From: Thiothrix fructosivorans
Lineage (GTDB): Bacteria; Pseudomonadota; Gammaproteobacteria; Thiotrichales; Thiotrichaceae
Direction of reading: 5' to 3'
DNA length: 64,000 bases
Assembly: GCF_017349355.1 (NCBI RefSeq)
Contig: NZ_JAFMPM010000006.1
Span: 1,178,001 to 1,242,000 of the forward strand
A program made the translations under genes and the position numbers. The first letter of the stretch is position 1; the number at the start of each line of letters is the position of its first letter. Below the pieces are notes generated by a model that was not told the DNA's origin, made no database searches, and worked only from the letters and a program-made list of their open reading frames with translations. Positions 45,132-56,147 of the stretch are shown one piece after another.

Positions 45132-48100
45132 TTACTTTGGCAACGCACCATTGATAATGTAATTGGCAGCAAACGCACTATTCAAAGGGTGCAACAACAC
45201 ATTGCCCAGTAGCAAATTGATGTCGTTGCTGGGACCCGAATAGATGCTTGTACCATCCAGATTTAAGTCAGTAACGGTATATCCATTCAAACGGAAATTA
45301 CTGTTACTTAAGGCATTATCAGGGTGTGTGAGGATTGCGCCTAACACTACATTACTGTCATTGAGGGGACCGGTCGCAATGATTTTGTCGGAGATATTGG
45401 CATCCCCTGCCCACAGCAGCGCCGTATTCCCGACGATTAGACGTGCCTCTTTACCCAAGGTGTCGGTCATGGTTTGGGTGAAATCCACCACTGTCGGAGC
45501 GGATGACAAGGTGAGTGGTGTCGCGGTCGTGACGGCTAAATGGTTACGGTGGCGCAGCGTGACGTAATACTGACCCGCTGGGATTTGTTCCAAGCTCAGT
45601 GTGTTGCTGCCCGTTTTAGCATCCACCACATCGCCATCGCGCTGTAGCAATCCTGCGATGGCGCTGATACGGGTTTTGGGTGTAGTGGCATCGCGCAACT
45701 CGACCAGTACCCAGTCCACGACAGCATCATTACCCGATGCTGCCAAGAGCGCAGGGAGAGCCGTTTCTGTGTCCGTGTAAGCAAATGGTGTACCGCTTGC
45801 GCCATACGGCTGGATGCTAGGAATCAGCCCCAAACTACGCAAACTGTCACGCATCATGCCATCTTTGCTGACGTATGCGCCTTGTAGGAAGCCGCGTACT
45901 TGCAGTTTGATGTCCGCCGCATTCGTCACCGCAATGGTTAAGGCTTGCGTATCGCTCGTACCCGCTTTGTCCTTCACCGTGACCGTTACTTGATACTGAT
46001 TATCGCTGTTGGCATCGGTGGGGGTTTCAAAGTCGGGTAAGGTTTTGAAGGTCAGCTTGCCTGTTACGGGGTCAATCACCAACAAGCTCGCATCATCACC
46101 ACCGGTAATGCTGTAAGTCAGCGTGTCATCTTCCGCATCGGTCGCTTGTACGCTGGTCACATTCAGTGCATTTTCTGTCACCGTGACAGTAGCCGTATCG
46201 CCAGCCCCGTCGGAGGTAATGGTCGGTGCGGTGTTTTCCTGCACATTCGTCACCGTGACTTTCAAGGCTTGCGTGTCGATGTGATCGACCTCCGTATTAT
46301 CGGTCACAGCAACGATAACTTCATACACGTTGTCAGCATTCGCATCGCTAGGTTGTTCAAAGTCCGGTGCGGTTTTGAAGCTCAGTTCGCCGCTTACGGG
46401 ATCAATCACAAATAAGCCAGCATCTTTTCCACCTTGAATCGAGAACGTCAGGGTATCAGCGGTGTCGGGGTCAGCCGCTGCAATAGCTGTGACCAATGTT
46501 TGGTTTTCCGGCGTTTGCATAGCGGTACTGATGATATTGGGTGGGCTGGATTCCACCACATTGGTGACCACAATAACTTCCACTTGTTCGGTACACAGGT
46601 TGCCGCTGTCACAGACTTGCGTCATGAGGAGGTAAGCATTGTCGCCATTACTGTCTTGCGGTGCTTCGTAGTCCGGTGGGGCTTTGAAGCTGATTGCACC
46701 AGTGATTGGGTCAATGTTGAACAGGGCTGCGTCAAACATCGGCTGTAGGTTGTAAGTCAGACCGCTGGTGGCTTCGGTATCGCTGTCATCGCTGGATTGC
46801 ACATCCAAGGCAATGCCAGTGCCATTTTCCGCAAAGGTGACGTTGTTGCTTGAGGTAATCAGTGGCGCATCATTCACGGGTGTAACGATGATTGTCACGA
46901 CCGCATTGCTTGTGCCACCTTGCGTATCGTTGACGGCATAGGTGAAGTTGTCTGTCCCACTAAAACCAGCGGCAGGTGTATACGTATATGTGCCATCTGC
47001 CAACAACGTGACTGTACCGTGGCTAGGTGCGGTGACGGGTGTGGTATTGACCGTGAGGGTATCGCCGTCAATATCCGTGTCGTTGGTTAGCACGGTATTA
47101 CCGTTGAGAATGGTATTTTCAGTAACGCTGGCGCTGTCATCCAATGCCGTAGGTGCGTCATTGTTGGGGCTGATGGTTAGGGTAACGCTGGCGGTATCCG
47201 TGCCACCGTTGCCGTCACTGATTTCATAGGTGAAACTGTCTGTCCCATTGAAATCCTTCGCAGGTGTGTAGGTGTACGTGCCATCCGCTTTGAGTGCCAA
47301 TGTGCCGTGTGTTGGCGCAAGCACTGGCGTAGTGTTAACGGTCAGCGTGTCTGCGTCGATGTCCGTGTCATTGCTTAACACGGTTGTGCCATTCAATACG
47401 GTATCTTCGGCAGTGGTTGCGGCATCATCCGTCGCACTCGGCGCGTCATTAGCGGGACCGACGGTGAGTGTCACCTTAGCGGTTGCTGTTCCACCGTTGC
47501 CGTCACTGATTTCGTAGGTAAAACTGTCCGTGCCGTTATAGCTAGTGGTTGGTGTGTAAGTATACGTGCCATCGGCTTTGAGTGTTACTGTGCCATGAGT
47601 TGGTTGGGTGACAGGCGTGGTGTTCACCGTTAATGCATCGGACTCAGGATCAGAGTCATTGCTTAACACGGTGCTGCCGTTCAGTACGGTATTTTCTAAG
47701 GTATTAGCCGTATCGTCTAACGCGGTCGGTGCATCATTGCTGGCGGTAATGGTCAGCGTGACGACAGCCGTTGCTGTGCCACCCTTACCATCGCTGATTT
47801 CGTAGGTGAAGCTATCTGTGCCGTTGACGTTTGTCGCAGGCGTGTAAACGTAAGTACCGTCAGCTTTGAGGTTGAGCGTGCCATGGGTGGGGGCAACTAC
47901 AGGTGTGGTGTTGACCGTCAAGGTATCGCCGTCAATATCGGTGTCGTTGATTAATACTGTTGTGCCGTTTAACACCGTATCTTCTGTCGTACTACCCGTG
48001 TCAGCGTTGGCGACGGGGAGATCATTCACTGCTGCAATGGTAATGCTTACAACGGCAGTTGCTGTGCCGCCGTTGCCATCGGACACTTCGTAAGTGAAAC

Positions 48101-50600
48101 TATCCGTGCCGTTGTAGCCATTCGCAGGGGTGTAGGTGTAAGTCCCATCCGCGTTGAGCGTCAATGTGCCGTGCGTTGGTGCAACCACAGGAGTGGTATT
48201 GACCGTTAACGTATCGCCTTGGTCATCACTGTCGTTCAGTAACACCGTTGTGCCATTTAGGATGGTATCTTCCGTGGTGCTGGTGGTATCCGCATTGGCA
48301 AGCGGTGGCGTATTGACGACTAATGCTTTAGCACATACCACGAACTCAATGCCATCCGCACCCGCACCTTCTACGCCTGTACCTGCTAAGTCCAAACTCA
48401 CACTGTCGTAAGTGCCGTTGATTTGAATGCCGCCCATCGCGGTATAGCGCGTGCTATCTGTGCCTGATTCGGAGCTGCTTTCACCCCAGACGAGAGCCTC
48501 ATTCGGGGTACGTTGCAGGGCACTGCCACTTACTTCAAAGTGGTTTGTGCCGCCGACTTTGGTAAAGGTTGCCGCTGCATTCGCAGCGTTCGGGGTAATG
48601 CGAGCCGCATTACTCAATTGCTGAGGAACAGCCACACTATTGCCACCATAACCCCCTAAACGGTCGATATAAATCACGGGGTCTTTGACCGGAGCGCTGA
48701 AGCTGAAGGTCAATTGACCTGTTTTGCCATCTGTATCCGCATTAGCATTACGCCCATCATCAGGGCTGGTATCCCAGAAAAAGATCGTGCTCAAAGAAGG
48801 AATGCCGTTGATGTCGGGATTGCCAAATTGACCCGCAGTATTCATGGCATCGTTGGGGGCAAATGTCCATTTCGCGCCATTCGGTGCGCTGGTGGTGGCG
48901 GTAATGGTTAAACCTTCTGATGTGTCGCTTTGATAACCGCCTCCACCAGCAGTCCATGCTTTGGTGCTGCCACTTGCGCTACAAGAAGGGGGTGAGGGTT
49001 GTGTCGGTACGTTGGGGGTATCGGCTAACGTAATTTGATAGTCTTCCACCTCACCATTGCTGGCGGGGGCGGTAGGATCGGCTGCGGCTACATCACTGGA
49101 AAAACGGAAGCGGGCGTAAGTTGTGCCTACCGCTGCGCCTAAGGGTACGTTCATGACCATTGCTAAGGTTTGATTGGTGCCAGCCAACCCGTTAGCAACC
49201 AGTTCATTGGGATTGTTACCGAATGTGCCATCGCGATCCCAGTCAAACCAAGCGTACAACTTACCTGTGCCGACCACGGGAACGTGTAAGGTGACATTGC
49301 TTTCCACTTCAAAAGTACTGCCTTGTAAACCCGTGGTTAGCCCTGCATTGGTAAAAACCGACCCTTCGTCAGCCGTGCCGGTAGTTTCGTCAAGGCTTGC
49401 GGTAGCGCTGGGTTGTGCAGCGGTTTCGCTGTCAGGTGCGGTCGCGCCTAAATAAGTGCCTGCCACGATGGTATGATTCGGTGTGCCATAAGTGGCGGGT
49501 GCATCACTGTAATCCTCATTGGCAACCACGTTGTCGGAGGAAATTGTGAAAGATGGTGCCCATGCACCCCATGCCAGCACCGAACTGTCGGCGGCGGATT
49601 GCAGTGTAAAATTGCTGGCAACCCCGTTACGGAATTGCGCGGAAGCGCTCATGCCGCTGGGTTCGGTGGTGTTCCACGTCGGCTCTTCGTTGTCGTAACG
49701 CCCCCCGCCGTTGTTGGTGCCAACGGATTGTGCGAGTGTATACCCCGCCATCGTGTTAAAACCTCCAGCGGTGCTGGGTTGTCCTAATGCGGAGAAACCC
49801 ACTACCAACAAACCGTCAGCCGCATCATTCGGGGCTTGCCCTGCATCAAATGCCGTTGCGCCGATGGTAAAGTCACCAGCAAGACCTGTGCCGAGTGAGC
49901 TGAGTTGCGGTACGGATGAGCGTACAATACCATCAACCGTTTGCATGGCATTGTTGAAGACAAACGCCGTTAGAACAGCATCATCGCCAGCGCTCTTGGG
50001 GTCGACAACATCCGGTAGTGTGATAGCTATATCGCCAGAAGCCGCGCCGCCCAGCAGGGTATTGATCTCGGATTCAAACAGGGCAATGTGGTAGCTCTCT
50101 TGGCTGAACAGAGTTGAGTTGGGAATAGCAACGCCTGCTCCATCCTTCAGAGAGGATTCCATCACACTAAAGCGTAAATCCCCACTGGGTGAGCCACCGA
50201 CGGTGAGCGCATTCTTTTTATCAATTGAGCCACCCGGCCCAGTCAGACGTGCGGTAATCTGGTAGGTGGCAGCGACTGGGCGAGCGAAGTTATCACTTAA
50301 GCCTGCGCCAGTGCTGGTTAAATTACATACGTCACTGCCTGCGTCACAGTGGTCACGCTCGAAGCCTGCCGCAATGAATAAAATACGGTTATTGCCTGCC
50401 GGAATGGTGAAGTTGGCAATGCTAGGTTTACCTGCTGCACCCGCCCCCGCTGCGCTGCTGGAAGTGCTGGTGAGTAGATTGACGGTTGCTGCATTGGCTA
50501 GCAATGGCATACCGAAGCCTGTTGCCATGAGTAAACACAGTAAGCGTCGTATCCAGTGGTGTCGAACAGGGTTGGCTTTTTTAAGGCTAAAAAATTTCAT
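45132..50600 (-). CDS. Giant exported cadherin-like repeat protein ending in module B
   Basis: An 1822-residue protein with an N-terminal signal (LLCLLMATGFGMPLLANA). The first 350 residues form an unassigned globular region. A GEVEDYQITL motif follows near 520, as in secreted proteins with Ig-like adhesive parts. Another domain precedes five tandem cadherin-like/Big_9 units of about 96 residues (about 765-1242; ED/ENTVLNG, NDSD/NDTD, GTYTYTP, GTDSFTYE). Next are three cadherin repeats (about 1243-1556; LFVIDPVSGELSFK) and module B (about 1563-1822; LLLGNVLLHPLNSAFAANYI). Its length and calcium-type repeats suggest an adhesin or extracellular filament protein. It lacks module A but shares module B with two downstream proteins. 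Confidence 0.82.
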   Translation of the reverse strand: MKFFSLKKANPVRHHWIRRLLCLLMATGFGMPLLANAATVNLLTSTSSSAAGAGAAGKPSIANFTIPAGNNRILFIAAGFERDHCDAGSDVCNLTSTGAGLSDNFARPVAATYQITARLTGPGGSIDKKNALTVGGSPSGDLRFSVMESSLKDGAGVAIPNSTLFSQESYHIALFESEINTLLGGAASGDIAITLPDVVDPKSAGDDAVLTAFVFNNAMQTVDGIVRSSVPQLSSLGTGLAGDFTIGATAFDAGQAPNDAADGLLVVGFSALGQPSTAGGFNTMAGYTLAQSVGTNNGGGRYDNEEPTWNTTEPSGMSASAQFRNGVASNFTLQSAADSSVLAWGAWAPSFTISSDNVVANEDYSDAPATYGTPNHTIVAGTYLGATAPDSETAAQPSATASLDETTGTADEGSVFTNAGLTTGLQGSTFEVESNVTLHVPVVGTGKLYAWFDWDRDGTFGNNPNELVANGLAGTNQTLAMVMNVPLGAAVGTTYARFRFSSDVAAADPTAPASNGEVEDYQITLADTPNVPTQPSPPSCSASGSTKAWTAGGGGYQSDTSEGLTITATTSAPNGAKWTFAPNDAMNTAGQFGNPDINGIPSLSTIFFWDTSPDDGRNANADTDGKTGQLTFSFSAPVKDPVIYIDRLGGYGGNSVAVPQQLSNAARITPNAANAAATFTKVGGTNHFEVSGSALQRTPNEALVWGESSSESGTDSTRYTAMGGIQINGTYDSVSLDLAGTGVEGAGADGIEFVVCAKALVVNTPPLANADTTSTTEDTILNGTTVLLNDSDDQGDTLTVNTTPVVAPTHGTLTLNADGTYTYTPANGYNGTDSFTYEVSDGNGGTATAVVSITIAAVNDLPVANADTGSTTEDTVLNGTTVLINDTDIDGDTLTVNTTPVVAPTHGTLNLKADGTYVYTPATNVNGTDSFTYEISDGKGGTATAVVTLTITASNDAPTALDDTANTLENTVLNGSTVLSNDSDPESDALTVNTTPVTQPTHGTVTLKADGTYTYTPTTSYNGTDSFTYEISDGNGGTATAKVTLTVGPANDAPSATDDAATTAEDTVLNGTTVLSNDTDIDADTLTVNTTPVLAPTHGTLALKADGTYTYTPAKDFNGTDSFTYEISDGNGGTDTASVTLTISPNNDAPTALDDSASVTENTILNGNTVLTNDTDIDGDTLTVNTTPVTAPSHGTVTLLADGTYTYTPAAGFSGTDNFTYAVNDTQGGTSNAVVTIIVTPVNDAPLITSSNNVTFAENGTGIALDVQSSDDSDTEATSGLTYNLQPMFDAALFNIDPITGAISFKAPPDYEAPQDSNGDNAYLLMTQVCDSGNLCTEQVEVIVVTNVVESSPPNIISTAMQTPENQTLVTAIAAADPDTADTLTFSIQGGKDAGLFVIDPVSGELSFKTAPDFEQPSDANADNVYEVIVAVTDNTEVDHIDTQALKVTVTNVQENTAPTITSDGAGDTATVTVTENALNVTSVQATDAEDDTLTYSITGGDDASLLVIDPVTGKLTFKTLPDFETPTDANSDNQYQVTVTVKDKAGTSDTQALTIAVTNAADIKLQVRGFLQGAYVSKDGMMRDSLRSLGLIPSIQPYGASGTPFAYTDTETALPALLAASGNDAVVDWVLVELRDATTPKTRISAIAGLLQRDGDVVDAKTGSNTLSLEQIPAGQYYVTLRHRNHLAVTTATPLTLSSAPTVVDFTQTMTDTLGKEARLIVGNTALLWAGDANISDKIIATGPLNDSNVVLGAILTHPDNALSNSNFRLNGYTVTDLNLDGTSIYSGPSNDINLLLGNVLLHPLNSAFAANYIINGALPK
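46870..48310. repeat. Tandem array of five cadherin-like units
   Basis: Five units of roughly 290 bases encode the motif series TEDTVLNG, NDTDIDGDTL, TVNTTPV, HGTL.LKADGTYTYTP and GTDSFTYEISDGNGG. The units are strongly alike at the DNA level, indicating repeated unequal duplication within the gene at 45132-50600. Confidence 0.85.
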
Positions 50601-50702
50601 GGTAAAGACCTGCTAGTGATATTTTTATTCGTTGTTGGCTCTAGGGCTGGTTGTGTTGAGTAACCGCATAATGTTACTTGCATATAATCTATAAAATTAA
50701 TA

Positions 50703-50730
50703 TTGACGGCAATGAAAAGCAGATTAATGG
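50703..50730 (+). promoter_or_regulatory. Possible sigma-70 promoter for the thioredoxin-like gene
   Basis: TTGACG at 50703-50708 and TAATGG at 50725-50730 are separated by 16 bases and lie about 75 bases before the ATG at 50806. The -35 box is good and the -10 box only fair. The rest of 50601-50702 is AT-rich and probably also holds the divergent promoter for the giant gene, which I cannot pinpoint. Confidence 0.35.
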
Positions 50731-50805
50731 GCTAGGAGGTGGCGAGCGGCACTTTCAGTGTGGTGTGTTACAATCGCTGCATTCAACCAACACGAACGGA
50801 TAACG

Positions 50806-51342
50806 ATGGACACACAAGCATCGGAGCAGGAAGAACAGCCGAAAAAGCGCCCGTGGTTACGCTGGTTAGTCGAAGGTGTCATTATCCTTGCCATTATTTT
50901 CGGCGGGCGGGCATGGCAACAACGCACGATGTTAGTCGGCGAAGCCCCCGATTTTGAACGCTCGACCCTGAGTGGCGAAACCCTCCGCCTCGATAATTAC
51001 CGAGGTAAACCCGTGCTGCTACACTTTTGGGCGAGCTGGTGTCCGTTGTGTGAATTGGAGCAGGGCAGTATTACCGCACTTGCCAAGGATTGGAAAGTAA
51101 TTACCGTGGCGTTTCAATCGGGTGGAAGCGAAGAAACCCAGCGCTACATGGAGCGCGAGGGCATTACTGATTGGGTCACGATTGTCGATGAAGACGGTTC
51201 ATTAGCCACGCAATACGGCATTAAGGGCGTACCGAGCAATTACGTGTTGGATGAAGAAGGCATGATTCGCTTTCGTGAAGTCGGGCTGAGTTCCGGTTGG
51301 GGATTACGGCTGCGCTTGTGGTTAGCCGATTGGCTGGTGTGA
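50806..51342 (+). CDS. Membrane-anchored thioredoxin-like (TlpA/ScsD-type) protein
   Basis: A 178-residue protein with a cytoplasmic acidic start (MDTQASEQEEQPKKRP), one transmembrane helix (VEGVIILAIIFGGRA) and a periplasmic thioredoxin-fold domain. The active site is HFWASWCPLC and the cis-Pro loop is GVPSNYVLDEEG. The C-terminus (GLSSGWGLRLRLWLADW) resembles ScsD-type protein disulfide oxidoreductases. I start at the ATG at 50806 because the upstream codons are not typical and the charged N-terminus fits the membrane topology. It is convergent with, and directly adjacent to, a TauE/SafE-type protein that may supply electrons in the manner of DsbD/CcdA. That link is speculative. Confidence 0.85.
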   Translation: MDTQASEQEEQPKKRPWLRWLVEGVIILAIIFGGRAWQQRTMLVGEAPDFERSTLSGETLRLDNYRGKPVLLHFWASWCPLCELEQGSITALAKDWKVITVAFQSGGSEETQRYMEREGITDWVTIVDEDGSLATQYGIKGVPSNYVLDEEGMIRFREVGLSSGWGLRLRLWLADWLV

Positions 51343-52038
51343 TTATTTAAGCGCTTGCCACAGCAACACCATCCCCAAACTCACGATCAGCAAGCCCGCA
51401 ATCCGTTTTACCGTTTGGTTGCGGGTGAATTTTGCAAGCTTTGCGGCGGCTGCGCCCATCAGTAATAAGTTAGGCAATGTACCCAGCCCAAATGCCAGCA
51501 TGAGCAGTGCGCCTTGCAGCACGCTACCCGCTGATAATGCCCAGATCAGCACGCTGTACACCAAGCCACACGGCAACCAGCCCCACACAAATCCCAGCGG
51601 TAAGGCTTTCGCGGGGGAATTGACAGGCATAAAACGCCGCCCCAACGGTTCGATATGCCGCCACAAGGTGCGCCCTGCGTTTTCGACTTGTGCCACGCCT
51701 GCCCAGATGCCCGCCAGATACAAACCCAGTGCAATGGTGAACAATGCCGCGAACAGTTGCAGCCCTTGCCGCAGACTGTCCAACCCGCCAATCGACAAGA
51801 AGGCTGCCCCCAAGCCACCCGCCAATGCCCCCGCGAGGGTGTAACCCCCAATCCGCCCGGTGTTATACGCCAGCAAGATTGGCAACAGCGTGGCAGGGTG
51901 GTTACGCTGTGTTGCCGGTAAACTAAACGTGAGGGCGCTAACAATGCCGCCACACATGCCAAGGCAATGTACGCCACCCAACAACCCGACCAGAAACGCG
52001 GCGACAAGGCTGGAATGTGCCAGTAAGTCCCACACCAT
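51343..52038 (-). CDS. Sulfite exporter TauE/SafE-family (DsbD_2-like) membrane protein
   Basis: A 231-residue polytopic membrane protein with about six helices. It has the motif HCLGMCGGIVSALTF near the N-terminus and WGWLPCGLVYSVLIWA in the second half, the paired Cys pattern of the DsbD_2/UreH-like family often annotated as TauE/SafE. Relatives near cytochrome oxidase genes are thought to take part in copper or thiol handling. Its ATG overlaps the hspQ stop by one base (TGATG), which suggests coupled translation. The substrate is unknown. Confidence 0.8.
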   Translation of the reverse strand: MVWDLLAHSSLVAAFLVGLLGGVHCLGMCGGIVSALTFSLPATQRNHPATLLPILLAYNTGRIGGYTLAGALAGGLGAAFLSIGGLDSLRQGLQLFAALFTIALGLYLAGIWAGVAQVENAGRTLWRHIEPLGRRFMPVNSPAKALPLGFVWGWLPCGLVYSVLIWALSAGSVLQGALLMLAFGLGTLPNLLLMGAAAAKLAKFTRNQTVKRIAGLLIVSLGMVLLWQALK

Positions 52039-52361
52039 CAGTTAAGCGTCTGCTTTGCCTGATAATGATCGCCGACAAAGCCAGTGAAGAAGGTTTCCAG
52101 CAGTGGGTGTTCGACCGGATCAGTCGACGGGTCAGCTTCCAGATTGCGCTCTGCAACGTAAGCGACGCGCCCGTCTTGGTCGATCAAGACGTGATACCAC
52201 GGCTCTTCCTTAGTGGGGCTGCCGGTTTCCACGTTCTTCTGAAACCATTCTTCTGTGCCTTTGAAATCGGGATCAACGTCGAAAATAACGCCGCGATAAT
52301 TAAACAGGCGGTGGTGGATAACCTGACCCAGACCGAATGAAGCAATTTTTTCTTCCGTCAT
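52038..52361 (-). CDS. hspQ: Heat shock protein HspQ
   Basis: A 107-residue cytoplasmic protein with the HspQ signature: FGLGQVIHHRLFNYRGVIFDVD, EEPWYHVLIDQDGRVAYVAERNLEAD and a C-terminal FTGFVGDHYQ-like end. HspQ binds DNA or Lon and modulates protease specificity. I start at the second ATG of a close pair (52361) because GAGGA lies six bases upstream; the earlier ATG is too close to it. It precedes the TauE/SafE-type gene with a one-base overlap. Confidence 0.93.
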   Translation of the reverse strand: MTEEKIASFGLGQVIHHRLFNYRGVIFDVDPDFKGTEEWFQKNVETGSPTKEEPWYHVLIDQDGRVAYVAERNLEADPSTDPVEHPLLETFFTGFVGDHYQAKQTLN

Positions 52362-52410
52362 GACCATTCCTCGAAATTCTTGATAGTGATGCTTTATTCT
52401 CAATATGCGG

Positions 52411-53658
52411 CTAGTCCGCGCTAATATCAAGATGCCTTAAACATTCACGGATGGCTTCTACCCGCCGTCGATGCATCTCATCCTTAATCTGCACCCCTTG
52501 AAAACCTGCTTGAATGACGGCTTGTACATCCACTTGCAGGCAAGCGGCTAAGACAGCGCGAAAGCGGGCGGCTTGCGGATAGGGGCGGTTTTCAAAGCCC
52601 GTGCGTCCTTTCGCATCCGCCTCGCACGCTAGCAAGAGTTGCGCAAAGCGTTCGGGTTTGCGGAACGCATCGGTGCTTTCCAGCACTTTCAGGAACGTTT
52701 TGGGTTGCAATTCCAGCGCTTTATGGATTCGACCGTGTTGTTCGGCGACATGTTCCGCGAGTTCACGGAAGCGGTTGGGAATTTTCAGGCGTTCACACAA
52801 CTGCGTCGTTAATTGGCGACTGAGCTGTTCATGCCCGTGATGGCTGGGCAGGATGTCAGCAGGGGTTAGCCCTTTGCCGAGATCGTGGGTGAGAGCGGCG
52901 AAGCGTACTTCGGGCGCAGGGCTGAGTTGCACCGCTTGTTGCAGCACCAGTAGGGTATGGATGCCGCAATCAATTTCGGGGTGGTGTTGCGCGGGTTGTG
53001 GCACACCAAACAAGCGGTCGAGTTCGGGGAAGAGCACGCGCAATGCCCCGCATTCCCGCAGGATCTCGAAAAAACGTTGTGGGGCGGGTTCGGCTAGGGC
53101 TTTGACGGTTTCTTGCCAGACACGTTCAGGTACGAGTGCATCGACTTCGCCCGCCGCTACCATGTCGCGCATGAGTTGTTGGGTGTCAGCGGCGACCTGA
53201 AAACCGAGTGGTGCAAAGCGTGCGGCAAAACGTGCCACGCGCAAAATTCGCACGGGGTCTTCCGCAAATGCCGCCGAGACGTGGCGCAATAAGCGCTGCT
53301 GCAAATCGGCTTGCCCACCGTAAGGGTCGATGAGATTGCCTGCGTTATCTTGCGCCATCGCGTTGATGGTTAAGTCGCGCCGTGCAAGATCGGCTTCCAG
53401 CGTCACATCGGGTGCGGCGTGGAAGTGAAAGCCGTGGTAGCCCTTGGCGGTTTTGCGCTCAGTACGCGCCAAGGCGTATTCCTCACCCGTGTGAGGGTGC
53501 AGGAATACGGGGAAGTCGCTACCCACTGGTTTAAAGCCTTGTTGTAATAACTCAGCAGGTGTTGCGCCAGTGATTACCCAGTCACGATCTTTTACAGGTA
53601 AGCCGAGTAAGTGGTCGCGGACAGCACCACCAACGAGATAGGTTGTTATATCACTCAT
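52411..53658 (-). CDS. cca: CCA tRNA nucleotidyltransferase (multifunctional, with HD domain)
   Basis: A 415-residue class II enzyme that adds or repairs the CCA end of tRNA. The nucleotidyltransferase head carries [14 protein letters not shown] and the DRDWV motif, followed by [12 protein letters not shown] and [12 protein letters not shown]. The C-terminal half has an HD phosphohydrolase domain ([10 protein letters not shown]), typical of the gammaproteobacterial multifunctional form with phosphatase and phosphodiesterase activity. The length is normal. It lies 49 bases before hspQ on the same strand. Confidence 0.96.
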   Translation of the reverse strand: MSDITTYLVGGAVRDHLLGLPVKDRDWVITGATPAELLQQGFKPVGSDFPVFLHPHTGEEYALARTERKTAKGYHGFHFHAAPDVTLEADLARRDLTINAMAQDNAGNLIDPYGGQADLQQRLLRHVSAAFAEDPVRILRVARFAARFAPLGFQVAADTQQLMRDMVAAGEVDALVPERVWQETVKALAEPAPQRFFEILRECGALRVLFPELDRLFGVPQPAQHHPEIDCGIHTLLVLQQAVQLSPAPEVRFAALTHDLGKGLTPADILPSHHGHEQLSRQLTTQLCERLKIPNRFRELAEHVAEQHGRIHKALELQPKTFLKVLESTDAFRKPERFAQLLLACEADAKGRTGFENRPYPQAARFRAVLAACLQVDVQAVIQAGFQGVQIKDEMHRRRVEAIRECLRHLDISAD

Positions 53659-53747
53659 GGGTAAATTATCGCTTTCTAGATGATAAGAAGTATATCTTTT
53701 TTATGGAATATTAGGTGGAACTAATTTATTGATAAATAAGGCTGAGA

Positions 53748-53776
53748 TTGACCTTCCGCGTGATTTGTGGTGTTAT
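53748..53776 (+). promoter_or_regulatory. Possible sigma-70 promoter for sqr
   Basis: TTGACC at 53748-53753 and TGTTAT at 53771-53776 are spaced by 17 bases and give an untranslated leader of about 80 bases before the sqr ATG. The 53659-53860 gap has no gene. The -10 is imperfect and the assignment rests on sequence alone. Confidence 0.4.
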
Positions 53777-53848
53777 TCTGATTGCTGGAGGAGAAGGCTG
53801 GCAAGTGTTTATCATCATAATTAAACAAATACCCTCATTAATCGTTAG

Positions 53849-55132
<1,284 letters not shown>

Positions 55133-55164
55133 CACGAATCTGACGAGGAGTCAGGGGCACTTGG

Positions 55165-55193
55165 TGGGAGGCGTGATTGCCTCCCATTTTTAT
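55165..55193 (+). terminator. Intrinsic terminator after sqr
   Basis: TGGGAGGC (55165-55172) pairs with GCCTCCCA (55179-55186) around GTGATT, followed by TTTTTATTT. It lies 32 bases after the sqr stop and ahead of nadC. Confidence 0.9.
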
Positions 55194-55204
55194 TTGAGGT
55201 TCTG

Positions 55205-56144
<940 letters not shown>

Positions 56145-56147
56145 ATC

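Noticed and set aside
41280-48310. Regular repeats that could be mistaken for CRISPR arrays
   Set aside because: Periods of 480 and about 290 bases lie in coding frame and encode calcium-binding or cadherin-like units; there are no short repeats with unique spacers.
46434-50616. Several forward-strand open frames opposite the 1822-residue gene
   Set aside because: All are shadows of repetitive coding sequence on the reverse strand with no start signals or domains.
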